A stretch of DNA of 64,000 bases. Source: Flavobacteriales bacterium (GTDB taxonomy: Bacteria > Bacteroidota > Bacteroidia > Flavobacteriales > Schleiferiaceae). Position numbers and translations under genes: made by a program. Of this stretch, positions 44,765 to 54,150 are shown piece by piece. Where the stretch lies: the NCBI GenBank assembly GCA_002707525.1, contig PAND01000004.1, forward strand, positions 68,479-132,478, written 5' to 3'. Every line of letters begins with the position of its first letter. Position 1 is the first letter of the stretch. The notes below the pieces were generated by a model. It was given only the letters and a program-made list of their open reading frames with translations. It had not been told where the DNA came from and searched no databases.

Positions 44765-46279
44765 TTAATATCCAGGATTCTGGGTTAATACTCCTTGACT
44801 TGCATCAATTTCTTGCTGTGGAATAGGTAAGTACTGGTGAATGGATTGCACGAAGCCTTGACCACCTAAAACTTGCTCCGCTCTTCCGGTGCGCAGTAAA
44901 TCAAAGAATCTGTGTCCTTCTGTTGCCAATTCAAATCTTCTTTCTGTATAGATATCGTCTAAAAGTTGAGAACCTGAACTTGAAACTGGTGGCAAACCTA
45001 CACGGTTTCTTACCTCATTTAAATACGTACGAGCTGTACCCTCTGAGCCATTACTCCTCGCTAGACCTTCCGCTGCCATCAATAGGACATCAGCATAGCG
45101 AATTTCACGAATGTTATTTCCCCAATTTAACGCGGGATCACCATCCGGAGCAACATTACTAGCTAAAGGTGCATATTTACGCATGAAGTAACCCGAATTT
45201 TGATATCCTGGGGTATAAGAAGCTCCAGGGATAACGCTTGCATCAACAATTGTTTGGCTATAACGAGGATCACCCATCATGTCGCCTTGAAGTTCAGTTG
45301 ATACAGGACAAAAACCCCAACCAGTAGCGTATGTAGGACCATTGTAATCGCGCATTCCTATGAATTGCACGCCTACATTACCTTCGCCGCCGCCCCAGCC
45401 AAACGAACCCCAATCTGAGGTTGAATTCTCACTATATGTAATTTCAAAAACACTTTCCGTAGACCATTCGCCGTCTTTAGTCCAAATCTCACCGTAACTG
45501 CTCAACAATGAATATTCACCTGACTGAATAACAGATTCACAAAGAGAGGCAACTTGTCCCATCTTTAACTCGTCGTTTTCGAAAAGTAATACTCTTGCTA
45601 GTAATGCTTCGGCAGCACCTTTTGTTACGCGGCCCAATTGATTTGAACTCACAGATGTTGGCAAGTCTACAATTGCAGCTTCCAAATCTGATATAATCAA
45701 TGGATAAACACTTTCAGGACCCACTTGATCTATTGTAAAGTACTCTTCAGCACCAAGTGTATGATCAATAAATGGAACATTACCAAAAAGACGAACTAAA
45801 TCAAAATAGAACTTCGCACGAAGAAATTTAGCTTCTGCTTTGGTACGAACTCTAAATGGCTCTGAAGCCTCTTCAATCCCGTCTATTCGTTCAAGGTAAA
45901 GATTCGCTCTATAGATTCCTTTGTAACACTTTTGCCAAAATCCACGTTGTGGACCAAGGTTAGGTGTTAATGTGAAATTATCATACGCTACCCAAGAAGG
46001 CTGATCTGAAGCGTCACTTCCTCCTGCATATGTATCATCAGAAGCAACATTTTGTAAAAAACGGAACATGGTAAAACCCCATTGATCGTTCCATTGTAAA
46101 ACGTCATAAACACTTACTAGTGCTTCAAAAGCTTGGTCTTGTGTTTGGTAATAGTTAACCTCAAGTACTCGACCTACCGGACGAGTATCTAGAAAATCTT
46201 TAGAACAAGACCCCAACACTAGCGCTAAGGCTAAAGAAAGGCTGACCCAAAAACTTTTTGTTTTATTCAACTTATTCAT
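44765..46279 (-). CDS. susD: SusD/RagB-family glycan-binding lipoprotein
   Basis: A 504-residue lipoprotein (lipobox VLGSC, then SKDFLDTRPVGRV). The helical TPR-like body is typical of SusD (FLRAKFYFDLVRLFGNVPF, LLMAAEGLARSNG, NEVRNRVGLPPV, ERRFELATEGHRFFDLLRTG). It forms a lid over the SusC channel and binds oligosaccharides. The gene is 8 bp after susC. Confidence 0.96.
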   Translation of the reverse strand: MNKLNKTKSFWVSLSLALALVLGSCSKDFLDTRPVGRVLEVNYYQTQDQAFEALVSVYDVLQWNDQWGFTMFRFLQNVASDDTYAGGSDASDQPSWVAYDNFTLTPNLGPQRGFWQKCYKGIYRANLYLERIDGIEEASEPFRVRTKAEAKFLRAKFYFDLVRLFGNVPFIDHTLGAEEYFTIDQVGPESVYPLIISDLEAAIVDLPTSVSSNQLGRVTKGAAEALLARVLLFENDELKMGQVASLCESVIQSGEYSLLSSYGEIWTKDGEWSTESVFEITYSENSTSDWGSFGWGGGEGNVGVQFIGMRDYNGPTYATGWGFCPVSTELQGDMMGDPRYSQTIVDASVIPGASYTPGYQNSGYFMRKYAPLASNVAPDGDPALNWGNNIREIRYADVLLMAAEGLARSNGSEGTARTYLNEVRNRVGLPPVSSSGSQLLDDIYTERRFELATEGHRFFDLLRTGRAEQVLGGQGFVQSIHQYLPIPQQEIDASQGVLTQNPGY

Positions 46280-46287
46280 GTCTTATT

Positions 46288-49200
46288 TTATTTAAATGTG
46301 ATATTAAAACCAATGGTATTAAGACGTGCTTGAGGATATATACCTCTATCAATACCCATGCCAGCACCTATTTCAGGATCAAACCCACTGTATTTTGTGA
46401 AGGTCAATAGGTTTGTACCAGCATAATAAATACGCACCTTCCCTACGCCAATTTTCTCCGCGAATCCACCCGATATATTATAACCAACTTGTAAAGATTT
46501 CAATCGGAAGAAGCTTCCGTCCTCTACATAAAAATCAGAGCTGCGCGCAAAATTTCTGTTGCGATCATCGAATGTCAAACGTGGATGCGTATTTGTTGAC
46601 CCTTCTCCAGTCCATCTATCAATGGCTGTTGCCGGCATATTCGCAGTTGGTAAATCATAACGACGAGAAGCATTATAAATATCGTTGCCAAAAACTCCCT
46701 GACCAAATACATTCAAATCCCAGTTTTTATAGCGAATATCTAGAGTAATACCTGCTGTCCAATCCGGAGTAGGATTACCTATCATTGTTCTGTCGTCTGC
46801 TGTAATTTCTCCATCTCCGTTTAAATCCACAAACTTGAAGTCACCTGGCTGAGCTAGCGGTTGAATAGTATCTCCACTTTGTGAAGTATAACCATATACA
46901 TCATTCATGTTTTGGAAAATACCGTCAGTCTGATATCCGAAAAGATAGCCGATTGGTAATCCTTCTGTTATACGCGTGATTTCAATTCCTTGAGTACCCC
47001 ATCCAGCGCCAGTAAGGTAACCAGATTCATTTCCAATTAGAACAACTTCATTTTTGATAAAACTTAGATTTCCACTTACACCAAATGAGAAGTTTTTGCT
47101 GTAGGTACGATCGTATCCAAACTCCATATCAATACCTTGATTTAACATCGAACCTACGTTCGCAGTTGACGGATCATTACCAATGTATGATGGAAGTGGT
47201 GGTCGCGTTTTCATGTCGTTGGTACGACGATTAAACACATCAATACCAAAAGTCAAATAATCGTAAGCACGAATTTCAGCACCTATATTTAATTGGGCAA
47301 CACTTTCCCAGCGTAAATCCGGATTAGCTACCTGAGCTAATGTGGTTCCGTTTGTTAAGACTTCGTTTCTACCAAAGGTGTATGAACGGCCTCCTATAAT
47401 GGTTGAAGCATACTCTAATGAACCTGCAGCATCACTACCGTTTAAACCATAACCTGCTTTCAGTTTGAGTTGATTTACGTTATCATAAACCCAAAAATCT
47501 TCCTTATGTAAGTTCCATCCGGCAGAAATTGAAGGGAAGTAACCCCAACGGTAATTCTGACCAAATCTTGAAGAAGCATCGCCTCTCAAAACAGCCGTAG
47601 CAACATACTTGCCGTCATAATCATAATTGGCACGGGCAAAGTACGATTCAATGGCGTAGCGCTCCCATCTACCACCGTAGATTTGCTCTGAATCTTCATT
47701 TCTTCCATAGTCTATGGTTGCGTCCTGGAAATCTTGAGTAGGCACATCGCGCTTGTTACCTCCTATATATCTTCCATTCACGGCCTGAGCACTATGCCCA
47801 ACTAAATAACTCATGTTGTGTTTACCCATATTGTGGCTGTAGGTCACTGTATTATCCCAAATCCAGGTAAATCCTCTATTAAAGCTTGAATACACATTAT
47901 TGGTATCAAGTAAATTCGTTGCGTTTAAGTAATGCGATGGCGTAAATCCTTCGCTCCCCCAAAATGCTAAGTCAATACCCATGCTTGACCTTACCTTTAA
48001 ACGAGGCAATACTTCGAATTCTGCATAGGTGTTGTTAACAATCTTATCCGCCCAACCATAGTTATTGATTATGCTGTAGGCAGCAACTGGGTTTAGAATT
48101 TCAGAGGTTACTCTGTTTGAAATTCCATAAATACCGCCTTCATCTCTTACAAGATTACCTCGTAATACTCCACCAGAAGAATATGGGGAGGCAGCTAAAA
48201 TTGTTGGGTCTGTTTCATATAACGGAGTGATTGGATCAATATTAAGTGCACGACCTAGTGGAGATCCCCATTCCGTGTTTTCTGCGACGCCATTGCTTTG
48301 ATTATGGGTGTATGCGACATTCCAACCAACGGTTAATCTGTCATTTACGTTTGTTATCGTGTTTAATCTTGCAGCCAGACGCTCATAATAAGATTTTCCT
48401 TGGGCAACGATTCCTTCTTGATTGAAGTTACTCACAGACGCATAATATGAGCCCTTGTTGGTTGCACCCGCGACACTAACGTCGCTACTGCGCATGATTG
48501 CATTTGGATTGAACACGTGACTTTGCCAGTCAGTACCTTCTCCATAAGAGGCAGGGTTATCGTATAATTTTGGTTGACCAGCAGCGGCTGACATTTCATT
48601 CATGATTGTCGCGTACTCAGTTCCAGATAATACCGGAATCGTTTTCCAAGGGTTTTGAACACCAGTATATGAGGTTACTTTCACCTCCATACCTTTAATC
48701 TTAGAACCATTCTTGGTAGTTACAATAATAACTCCGTTTGCACCTCGCGCGCCATAAATTGCGGCGGATGCTGCATCCTTAAGAACTTCAATAGTTTCAA
48801 TATCGCCCGGGTTTAAAAAATCAATCCCACCGCCAATAATAACTCCATCTACCACGAAAAGCGGGTCCGAACCGTTTATTGAAGAAGTACCTCTAATGCG
48901 AATCATTGATCCAGAACCTGGTTGACCAGAACTCTGAACCACGGTCACACCCGATGTTCTTCCCTGCAGAGCAGTTTCAATTCTTGGCAATTGTAAATCC
49001 TCAAGATCTTCGGACTTCACAGAAGAAATGGCACCCGTTACATTTGATTTCTTTTGTACTCCGTATCCTACAACTACTACTTCATCTAGTGTTGAACCAG
49101 CTTGGTCGTAAGAAAGCTTTACAGTGATGTTTTTGTCGTCACCGAATAGTATGGTTTTCGAAACATACCCTACAAATGATATTTTCGCTTCAACACCATT

Positions 49201-49395
49201 TAAGGCGTCAATGGACCAACGTCCATCCATGTCTGTCATGGCTGAATTCTGACCTGCGGTAATTACGGCTCCAGGTAAAGGAGAGTTGTCTGCCGCATCC
49301 AATACAACTCCCTTGTATTGAGCATTCATCGTTATTGATGAAAGCACAAGAACAAAGGACGCTGCCAGCGACTTGATGTGTTTGTTGTTAATCAT
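46288..49395 (-). CDS. susC: SusC/RagA-family TonB-dependent outer-membrane transporter
   Basis: A 1035-residue importer: signal peptide (about 1-25), carboxypeptidase-regulatory-like domain (GVVLDAADNSPLPGAVITAG), the SusC signature VVVGYGVQKKSNVTGAIS, a plug domain (VFVVDG-type motif FVVDGVIIGG, then EVLKDAASAAIYGARGANG) and a 22-stranded barrel. It imports oligosaccharides using TonB energy and pairs with the next gene, SusD. First gene of the locus. The 171-bp spacer before it carries a tandem repeat that may be a regulator site. Confidence 0.97.
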   Translation of the reverse strand: MINNKHIKSLAASFVLVLSSITMNAQYKGVVLDAADNSPLPGAVITAGQNSAMTDMDGRWSIDALNGVEAKISFVGYVSKTILFGDDKNITVKLSYDQAGSTLDEVVVVGYGVQKKSNVTGAISSVKSEDLEDLQLPRIETALQGRTSGVTVVQSSGQPGSGSMIRIRGTSSINGSDPLFVVDGVIIGGGIDFLNPGDIETIEVLKDAASAAIYGARGANGVIIVTTKNGSKIKGMEVKVTSYTGVQNPWKTIPVLSGTEYATIMNEMSAAAGQPKLYDNPASYGEGTDWQSHVFNPNAIMRSSDVSVAGATNKGSYYASVSNFNQEGIVAQGKSYYERLAARLNTITNVNDRLTVGWNVAYTHNQSNGVAENTEWGSPLGRALNIDPITPLYETDPTILAASPYSSGGVLRGNLVRDEGGIYGISNRVTSEILNPVAAYSIINNYGWADKIVNNTYAEFEVLPRLKVRSSMGIDLAFWGSEGFTPSHYLNATNLLDTNNVYSSFNRGFTWIWDNTVTYSHNMGKHNMSYLVGHSAQAVNGRYIGGNKRDVPTQDFQDATIDYGRNEDSEQIYGGRWERYAIESYFARANYDYDGKYVATAVLRGDASSRFGQNYRWGYFPSISAGWNLHKEDFWVYDNVNQLKLKAGYGLNGSDAAGSLEYASTIIGGRSYTFGRNEVLTNGTTLAQVANPDLRWESVAQLNIGAEIRAYDYLTFGIDVFNRRTNDMKTRPPLPSYIGNDPSTANVGSMLNQGIDMEFGYDRTYSKNFSFGVSGNLSFIKNEVVLIGNESGYLTGAGWGTQGIEITRITEGLPIGYLFGYQTDGIFQNMNDVYGYTSQSGDTIQPLAQPGDFKFVDLNGDGEITADDRTMIGNPTPDWTAGITLDIRYKNWDLNVFGQGVFGNDIYNASRRYDLPTANMPATAIDRWTGEGSTNTHPRLTFDDRNRNFARSSDFYVEDGSFFRLKSLQVGYNISGGFAEKIGVGKVRIYYAGTNLLTFTKYSGFDPEIGAGMGIDRGIYPQARLNTIGFNITFK

Positions 49396-49472
49396 GATCG
49401 AGCTTTAAAGTTTATGAAATGTTCGATGTACATTCAAAAGTCAGAAACATTATTTATATGGTAAAACCTATT

Positions 49473-49494
49473 AACCGGACAAAAACCGGACAAA
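49473..49494. repeat. perfect tandem 11-bp direct repeat upstream of susC
   Basis: AACCGGACAAA occurs twice without a gap (49473-49483 and 49484-49494), 78 bp before the susC ATG. The period equals about one DNA turn, which suits two monomers of a DNA-binding protein side by side. The neighbouring LuxR-type regulator is the obvious candidate (inference). Confidence 0.6.
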
Positions 49495-49566
49495 TCCATT
49501 AAAAGATATCTCTAGGCTAGTATTTATAGCGGCTCGCGCATTTAAACAATTCTTTATTCGACTGAT

Positions 49567-49929
49567 TTACAAGCTAAAATCGTCTAAATCACGACGGTCC
49601 TTTTTGGTGGGTCTTCCTAGCCCTTTTTTACGCGTTATATTTCTTGCTAAACGAAGAAATTCCATTTTCTGTAGCTGCTCATTTGTCGTTGTGTTTTTAA
49701 TTAATTCGCACACAAGCTTGGCGCCCACTCTATTTTTAGGAATTGCAATGACCTGAAGCGATTCATCAAACCCATGTCTCTTAATTGTTATCTCTTCACC
49801 TTCCTTAACATCGCGGCTTGGTTTTACTGGCAAACCTCCCATTAAAACCTTGCCTGATCGTACTGCATCACCAGAAACACTTCGCGTTTTAAACACTCTA
49901 ACGCACCACAAAAATTTGTCAATTCTCAT
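49567..49929 (-). CDS. S4-domain RNA-binding protein (Hsp15-like)
   Basis: A 120-residue basic protein. The S4 domain is at the N-terminus (MRIDKFLWCVRVFKTRS, AVRSGKVLMGGLPVKPSRDVKEG) and a lysine/arginine-rich tail ends GLGRPTKKDRRDLDDF. Hsp15-type proteins bind stalled large ribosomal subunits. It is divergent from the next gene, with the start codons close together. Confidence 0.88.
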   Translation of the reverse strand: MRIDKFLWCVRVFKTRSVSGDAVRSGKVLMGGLPVKPSRDVKEGEEITIKRHGFDESLQVIAIPKNRVGAKLVCELIKNTTTNEQLQKMEFLRLARNITRKKGLGRPTKKDRRDLDDFSL

Positions 49930-49983
49930 GTGAACAAATTTGAAACATTTTGGGGTACTTTACAGCTGCAAAAAAAAGTAAAT

Positions 49984-50895
49984 ATGAAGTTCAACATTTT
50001 ATTCAGCTCTTTGTTGCCAATTTTTCTATTAATTGCTTGTAATAAAGGTACCGAGGACGTTCAGTCCGCCAAAGACATAGATACCATGGTGAAATATAAA
50101 AAAGGGTATCAACTATATACCATTCGAGAAGAATTGACAAACGATTCTTCGCTAAGTGCATCCTTAATAGCCAGTGCTAAAATGGGCTACGTTCAAGTTG
50201 AGTCCTTTGGCTATTTAAACGGTGCGTTTTTTGGTCAAAGCCCAGAATTATTCAAAGCTACCATAGACAGCGCCTTGTTAGTGTCACCGAGCGGTCATTA
50301 TATGCCCATGCAACTAGCAACAAATAATCCTGCGCCAATTGACAACGGAACCATTAAGGAGATTTTAGACGCTGCTGAAGCTCTTGGCCAAAAGTGGGTA
50401 GTAATCCCTTGGATGAGCCAAGGTTGGCGGAACAAAAAAGGCTATGAGTACTTGGCAGAATATCTTAAAAGGCTAAGTGTCGCCTGCCAAGAAAGGGGCA
50501 TGGTAGCAGCATGGCACAATCATGAATTTGAATTCATACCATTTGAAAACGGTACAATTCCTTTCGATTATTTGATTAGCACCTTAAAAGAAGAAGGGGT
50601 TGTTTTTGAGATGGACATACATTGGGTTGCGTTTGCGGGAGAGGACCCAGTGCATTGGTTCAGCAAATATCCAGGCATGTTTCCACTTTGGCATGTCAAA
50701 GATTTTGCAGCAGATACTATTACCCAGGTGCCTGTTGGTCAAGGGGTGCTTGATTGGGAAAGAATCTTTTCATACGCTGAACTAAGTGGAATGAAACATT
50801 ATTATATAGAACAAGATGAGTGTAGCGCTGATAGGTCTTTACGTTGCTTAAAAGAAAGTATTGACTGGGCCAATCAGCAGAAATTTATGGATTAA
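49984..50895 (+). CDS. exported xylose isomerase-like TIM-barrel lipoprotein
   Basis: A 303-residue protein from the ATG at 49984. The in-frame GTG at 49930 would bury the signal peptide. The lipobox is LLIACNKG, so it is a lipoprotein. The remainder is an AP-endonuclease-2/sugar phosphate isomerase barrel with expected metal-site segments (AAWHNHEFEF, VFEMDIHWVAF, PLWHVKDFA, HYYIEQDEC). These families are often oxidoreductase partners in sugar or inositol breakdown. Bacteroidota have many exported versions of unknown substrate. Confidence 0.8.
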   Translation: MKFNILFSSLLPIFLLIACNKGTEDVQSAKDIDTMVKYKKGYQLYTIREELTNDSSLSASLIASAKMGYVQVESFGYLNGAFFGQSPELFKATIDSALLVSPSGHYMPMQLATNNPAPIDNGTIKEILDAAEALGQKWVVIPWMSQGWRNKKGYEYLAEYLKRLSVACQERGMVAAWHNHEFEFIPFENGTIPFDYLISTLKEEGVVFEMDIHWVAFAGEDPVHWFSKYPGMFPLWHVKDFAADTITQVPVGQGVLDWERIFSYAELSGMKHYYIEQDECSADRSLRCLKESIDWANQQKFMD

Positions 50896-50925
50896 GCTTG
50901 TAATCAATCATTGAAATTTACCCAC

Positions 50926-52119
50926 ATGTACGGAGATTTAAAAAGCCACCTCAGCGAAGAATTGGCAGCCATTAAAAAATTAGGACTGTTCAAAAAAGAG
51001 CGAATTATTACAACACCTCAGGATGCGGTAATCGAGACCACAGAAGGTGCTGAAGTATTAAACTTTTGCTCAAATAATTATTTAGGATTGAGTTCGCATC
51101 CAAGAGTTCTTCAGGCGGCACATGATACTCTTGAGACCCATGGATTTGGCATGAGTTCGGTTCGATTTATCTGCGGAACACAGGATATTCACAAACAATT
51201 GGAAGAAAAAATTGCTGAGTTTCTGCATACTGAAGACACCATACTATATGCTGCCGCATTTGACGCTAACGGAGGTGTATTTGAACCGCTCCTGACAGAC
51301 CAAGATGCTATTATCTCTGACAGCTTGAATCACGCATCGATCATTGATGGTGTTCGTCTTTGTAAGGCTAGTAGGTATCGTTATGCAAATAACGACATGG
51401 ACGATTTAGAACAACAGTTAAAGTCTGCTCAAAATGCGCGATTCAAAATTATAGTAACGGATGGTGTGTTCTCCATGGATGGCTATGTAGCCCAACTAGA
51501 TAAAATATGTGATTTAGCAGATAAGTATGACGCCATAGTCATGGTAGACGAGTGCCATGCCACGGGTTTTATTGGAAAAACAGGTCGTGGTACCGTCGAG
51601 CTTAAAAACGTACTTGGGCGAGTTGACATCATCACGGGGACTTTAGGCAAAGCCTTGGGAGGAGCAATGGGTGGTTTTACAACAGGAAGGAAAGAAATAA
51701 TTGAAATGCTTCGTCAAAAATCAAGGCCCTATTTATTTTCAAACTCTCTAGCCCCAGCAATCGTTGGTGCCTCTATAGAAGTATTTAATCTATTAACCGA
51801 GAGCACTGAGCTTAGGGATAAATTAGAATGGAACATTAACTATTTCAAAAACGGTATCAAAGAAGCTGGGTTTGACTACCGAGATGGTAATAGCGCAATT
51901 GTACCCATTATGCTATACGACGCTGCTCTAAGCCAAAAATTTGCGGACCGTTTATTAGAAGAAGGTATTTATGTCATTGGATTCTTTTATCCCGTTGTAC
52001 CAAAAGGTCAAGCTAGAATCAGAGTTCAATTGAGCGCAGGGCAGAGCAAAGAGCATTTAGACCGTGCCATTAGCGCTTTCGTGAAAGTCGGAAAAGAACT
52101 TAACGTGCTTAAAAGCTGA
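50926..52119 (+). CDS. kbl: glycine C-acetyltransferase (2-amino-3-ketobutyrate CoA ligase)
   Basis: A PLP enzyme that splits 2-amino-3-ketobutyrate with CoA into glycine and acetyl-CoA in threonine breakdown. I take the ATG at 50926 (397 residues, [13 protein letters not shown]), matching the start of homologues; the TTG at 50911 adds five residues. Motifs: [42 protein letters not shown] and the PLP lysine in [14 protein letters not shown]. No threonine dehydrogenase gene is next to it. Confidence 0.92.
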   Translation: MYGDLKSHLSEELAAIKKLGLFKKERIITTPQDAVIETTEGAEVLNFCSNNYLGLSSHPRVLQAAHDTLETHGFGMSSVRFICGTQDIHKQLEEKIAEFLHTEDTILYAAAFDANGGVFEPLLTDQDAIISDSLNHASIIDGVRLCKASRYRYANNDMDDLEQQLKSAQNARFKIIVTDGVFSMDGYVAQLDKICDLADKYDAIVMVDECHATGFIGKTGRGTVELKNVLGRVDIITGTLGKALGGAMGGFTTGRKEIIEMLRQKSRPYLFSNSLAPAIVGASIEVFNLLTESTELRDKLEWNINYFKNGIKEAGFDYRDGNSAIVPIMLYDAALSQKFADRLLEEGIYVIGFFYPVVPKGQARIRVQLSAGQSKEHLDRAISAFVKVGKELNVLKS

Positions 52120-52175
52120 TTTTCGTACCCACCTACTATCAAGAAAGTAAAGAGATAAACATATATCTAAACTGA

Positions 52176-52196
52176 AGGATGTTACTTTTACATCCT
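52176..52196 (+). other. hairpin upstream of rseP
   Basis: AGGATGT and ACATCCT form a 7-bp stem with a 7-nt loop in the 98-bp kbl-rseP gap. No T-run follows, so it is not an intrinsic terminator; it could lie in the rseP leader or be chance. Confidence 0.25.
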
Positions 52197-52217
52197 CAAA
52201 CTAAGAGCTTATAGCGC

Positions 52218-53543
52218 ATGCTTATACAAATCGCACAATTTCTTCTGGGACTCTCTTTATTGATTGTCATTCACGAATTCGGCCATTTTTTACCTGCCAA
52301 GTATTTTGGGATAAGAGTGTCCAAATTCTATCTGTTTTTTGACTACAAATTTTCTATTCTTAAAAAGAAAATTGGAGAGACTGAATGGGGTATAGGCTGG
52401 ATTCCACTTGGAGGCTACGTAAAGATTGAGGGCATGGTTGACGAAAGCATGGATACCGAAAACCTCAACGAAGAACCGGAAGATTGGGAATTTCGCGCAA
52501 AACCACCTTGGCAACGCATTATTGTTCTCACTGGAGGGGTAATTATGAACTTTCTCACAGCTTACTTCATCTACGTATTCCTTCTCATGGGTTACGGAAA
52601 AGATTATCTACCCAACGAATCGTTAGTTAATGGTGTTTGGACCAACGAAATTGGTTTAGAAATGGGAATACAAAACGGCGATAGAGTTTTACGTATTGGA
52701 GATTACACCCCTGAAAGCTTTAGCGAGACGGCACTTGAAATCCTTTTGAGTCAAGGGGAAGACCTTGTAGTGGATCGTAACGGACAAGAAGTTCGTATTC
52801 CAATAGCTGTTGAATTTATAGAGGATATGATCAAGAACAAAAGGTATCCAGGGCTCATCAAGCCGCGAATGCCCTATGTTGTTGGTGGATTTACAGAAGA
52901 CAGCTTTGGCAAAACCGCTGGCCTTGATGTTGGAGACAGTATAGTAGGATTGAACGGCACAGAAATGCTTTTCTTTGACCAATACAAAACCATGTTGCCA
53001 ACCTATGCTGGCAAAGACATTAGCCTAGCCTTTTATAGAAAAGGAATAGCTGATACACTTGACTTCACTCTTCCCGAAAGTGGAAGGTTAGATGTATACA
53101 ATACCACAGAGGTCTTTAAGTACTATGAAATCAAGAACAAGCCATACACCTTTACAGCTGCGTTAACTGGAGCAGGTGATGAAGTTGCTGCCAAGCTCAA
53201 CGGTTATGTGCGCCAATTCAAACTAATATTTAATCCTAAAACAGAGGCTTATAAAGAAGTAGGTGGTTTTCTAACCATCTTGAAGCAGTATGACAAAATT
53301 TGGGATTGGAGACACTTTTGGGAATTCACGGCTTTCCTTAGTATAATGCTTGGTTTCCTGAATATTTTACCTATTCCAGCACTTGATGGGGGGCACGTAG
53401 TGTTTACAGTTATAGAGATGATTACAGGTAAAAAACCTTCTATTAAAGTGTTAGAGATTGCACAGATGATTGGGTTCTTTATTCTTTTGGGTTTATTGAT
53501 TTTTGCAAACGGTCAAGATATTTTACGAGCTATATCAGGTTAA
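52218..53543 (+). CDS. rseP: RIP zinc metalloprotease RseP
   Basis: A 441-residue site-2 protease that cuts membrane proteins within the bilayer. The zinc motif HEFGH lies in the first helix (about 20-24, IVIHEFGHFLPAKYFG). PDZ-like regions occupy the middle (about 115-300), and the second metal motif is LPIPALDGGHVVF near the C-terminus. In this phylum its anti-sigma substrate is usually unknown. It is directly followed by paaD with no gap. Confidence 0.93.
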   Translation: MLIQIAQFLLGLSLLIVIHEFGHFLPAKYFGIRVSKFYLFFDYKFSILKKKIGETEWGIGWIPLGGYVKIEGMVDESMDTENLNEEPEDWEFRAKPPWQRIIVLTGGVIMNFLTAYFIYVFLLMGYGKDYLPNESLVNGVWTNEIGLEMGIQNGDRVLRIGDYTPESFSETALEILLSQGEDLVVDRNGQEVRIPIAVEFIEDMIKNKRYPGLIKPRMPYVVGGFTEDSFGKTAGLDVGDSIVGLNGTEMLFFDQYKTMLPTYAGKDISLAFYRKGIADTLDFTLPESGRLDVYNTTEVFKYYEIKNKPYTFTAALTGAGDEVAAKLNGYVRQFKLIFNPKTEAYKEVGGFLTILKQYDKIWDWRHFWEFTAFLSIMLGFLNILPIPALDGGHVVFTVIEMITGKKPSIKVLEIAQMIGFFILLGLLIFANGQDILRAISG

Positions 53544-54104
53544 ATGAATCAAAGTGCAAGCATATACGAGCATCTAGGAAGGGTCAAAGATCCTGAGATA
53601 CCGGTTATGAGTTTGCATGACATGGGAATATTGAGAGATGTTGCCATTCTACCTAAAGAGGATGGTCGATATTCTAAAGCTCTACAGCTTTTTAAGGACA
53701 TCCATCCCAATGTTACTTTCTCTCAAACAGAATTTGTATACCAAATCACGATCAGCCCCACATACGTAGGATGTCCAGCAATGGACCGTATGGAACAAGA
53801 TATCAAAGAAGCCATGTATGTTTTGCAACTTCCTTTTATTGTAGAACAACAACTTCAGCCTCCGTGGACCACTGACTGGATTTCAGAAGAAGGAAGAATC
53901 AAGATGGAAGAGTATGGAATAGCGCCACCTATAAAAGAGAATCTAGATAAACGAATACTTTTCGCCGAAGCTCCAAAAGTGAATTGTCCAAAATGTAAAA
54001 GTAAAAATACGCGAATGTTAAGCAGACATGGCAGTACCGCCTGTAAGAGCCAATATGCTTGCAACAATTGTCTAGAACCATTTGAATATTTCAAGTGCCT
54101 CTAA
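53544..54104 (+). CDS. paaD: PaaD subunit of phenylacetyl-CoA epoxidase system
   Basis: A 186-residue PaaD (PaaJ) protein. An N-terminal MIP18/DUF59 domain carries RVKDPEIPVMSLHDMGIL and ISPTYVGCPAMDRMEQD. A C-terminal zinc-ribbon follows (CPKCKSKNTRML, then CKSQYACNNC). PaaD is needed to mature the multisubunit PaaABCE oxygenase, probably through its iron-sulfur part. The other oxygenase subunits are not in the window. The gene starts on the base after the rseP stop. Confidence 0.9.
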   Translation: MNQSASIYEHLGRVKDPEIPVMSLHDMGILRDVAILPKEDGRYSKALQLFKDIHPNVTFSQTEFVYQITISPTYVGCPAMDRMEQDIKEAMYVLQLPFIVEQQLQPPWTTDWISEEGRIKMEEYGIAPPIKENLDKRILFAEAPKVNCPKCKSKNTRMLSRHGSTACKSQYACNNCLEPFEYFKCL

Positions 54105-54150
54105 GTTCTGCCGTTTAGCCGTATTTTAGGAAACCCAAACAATCACAGAG

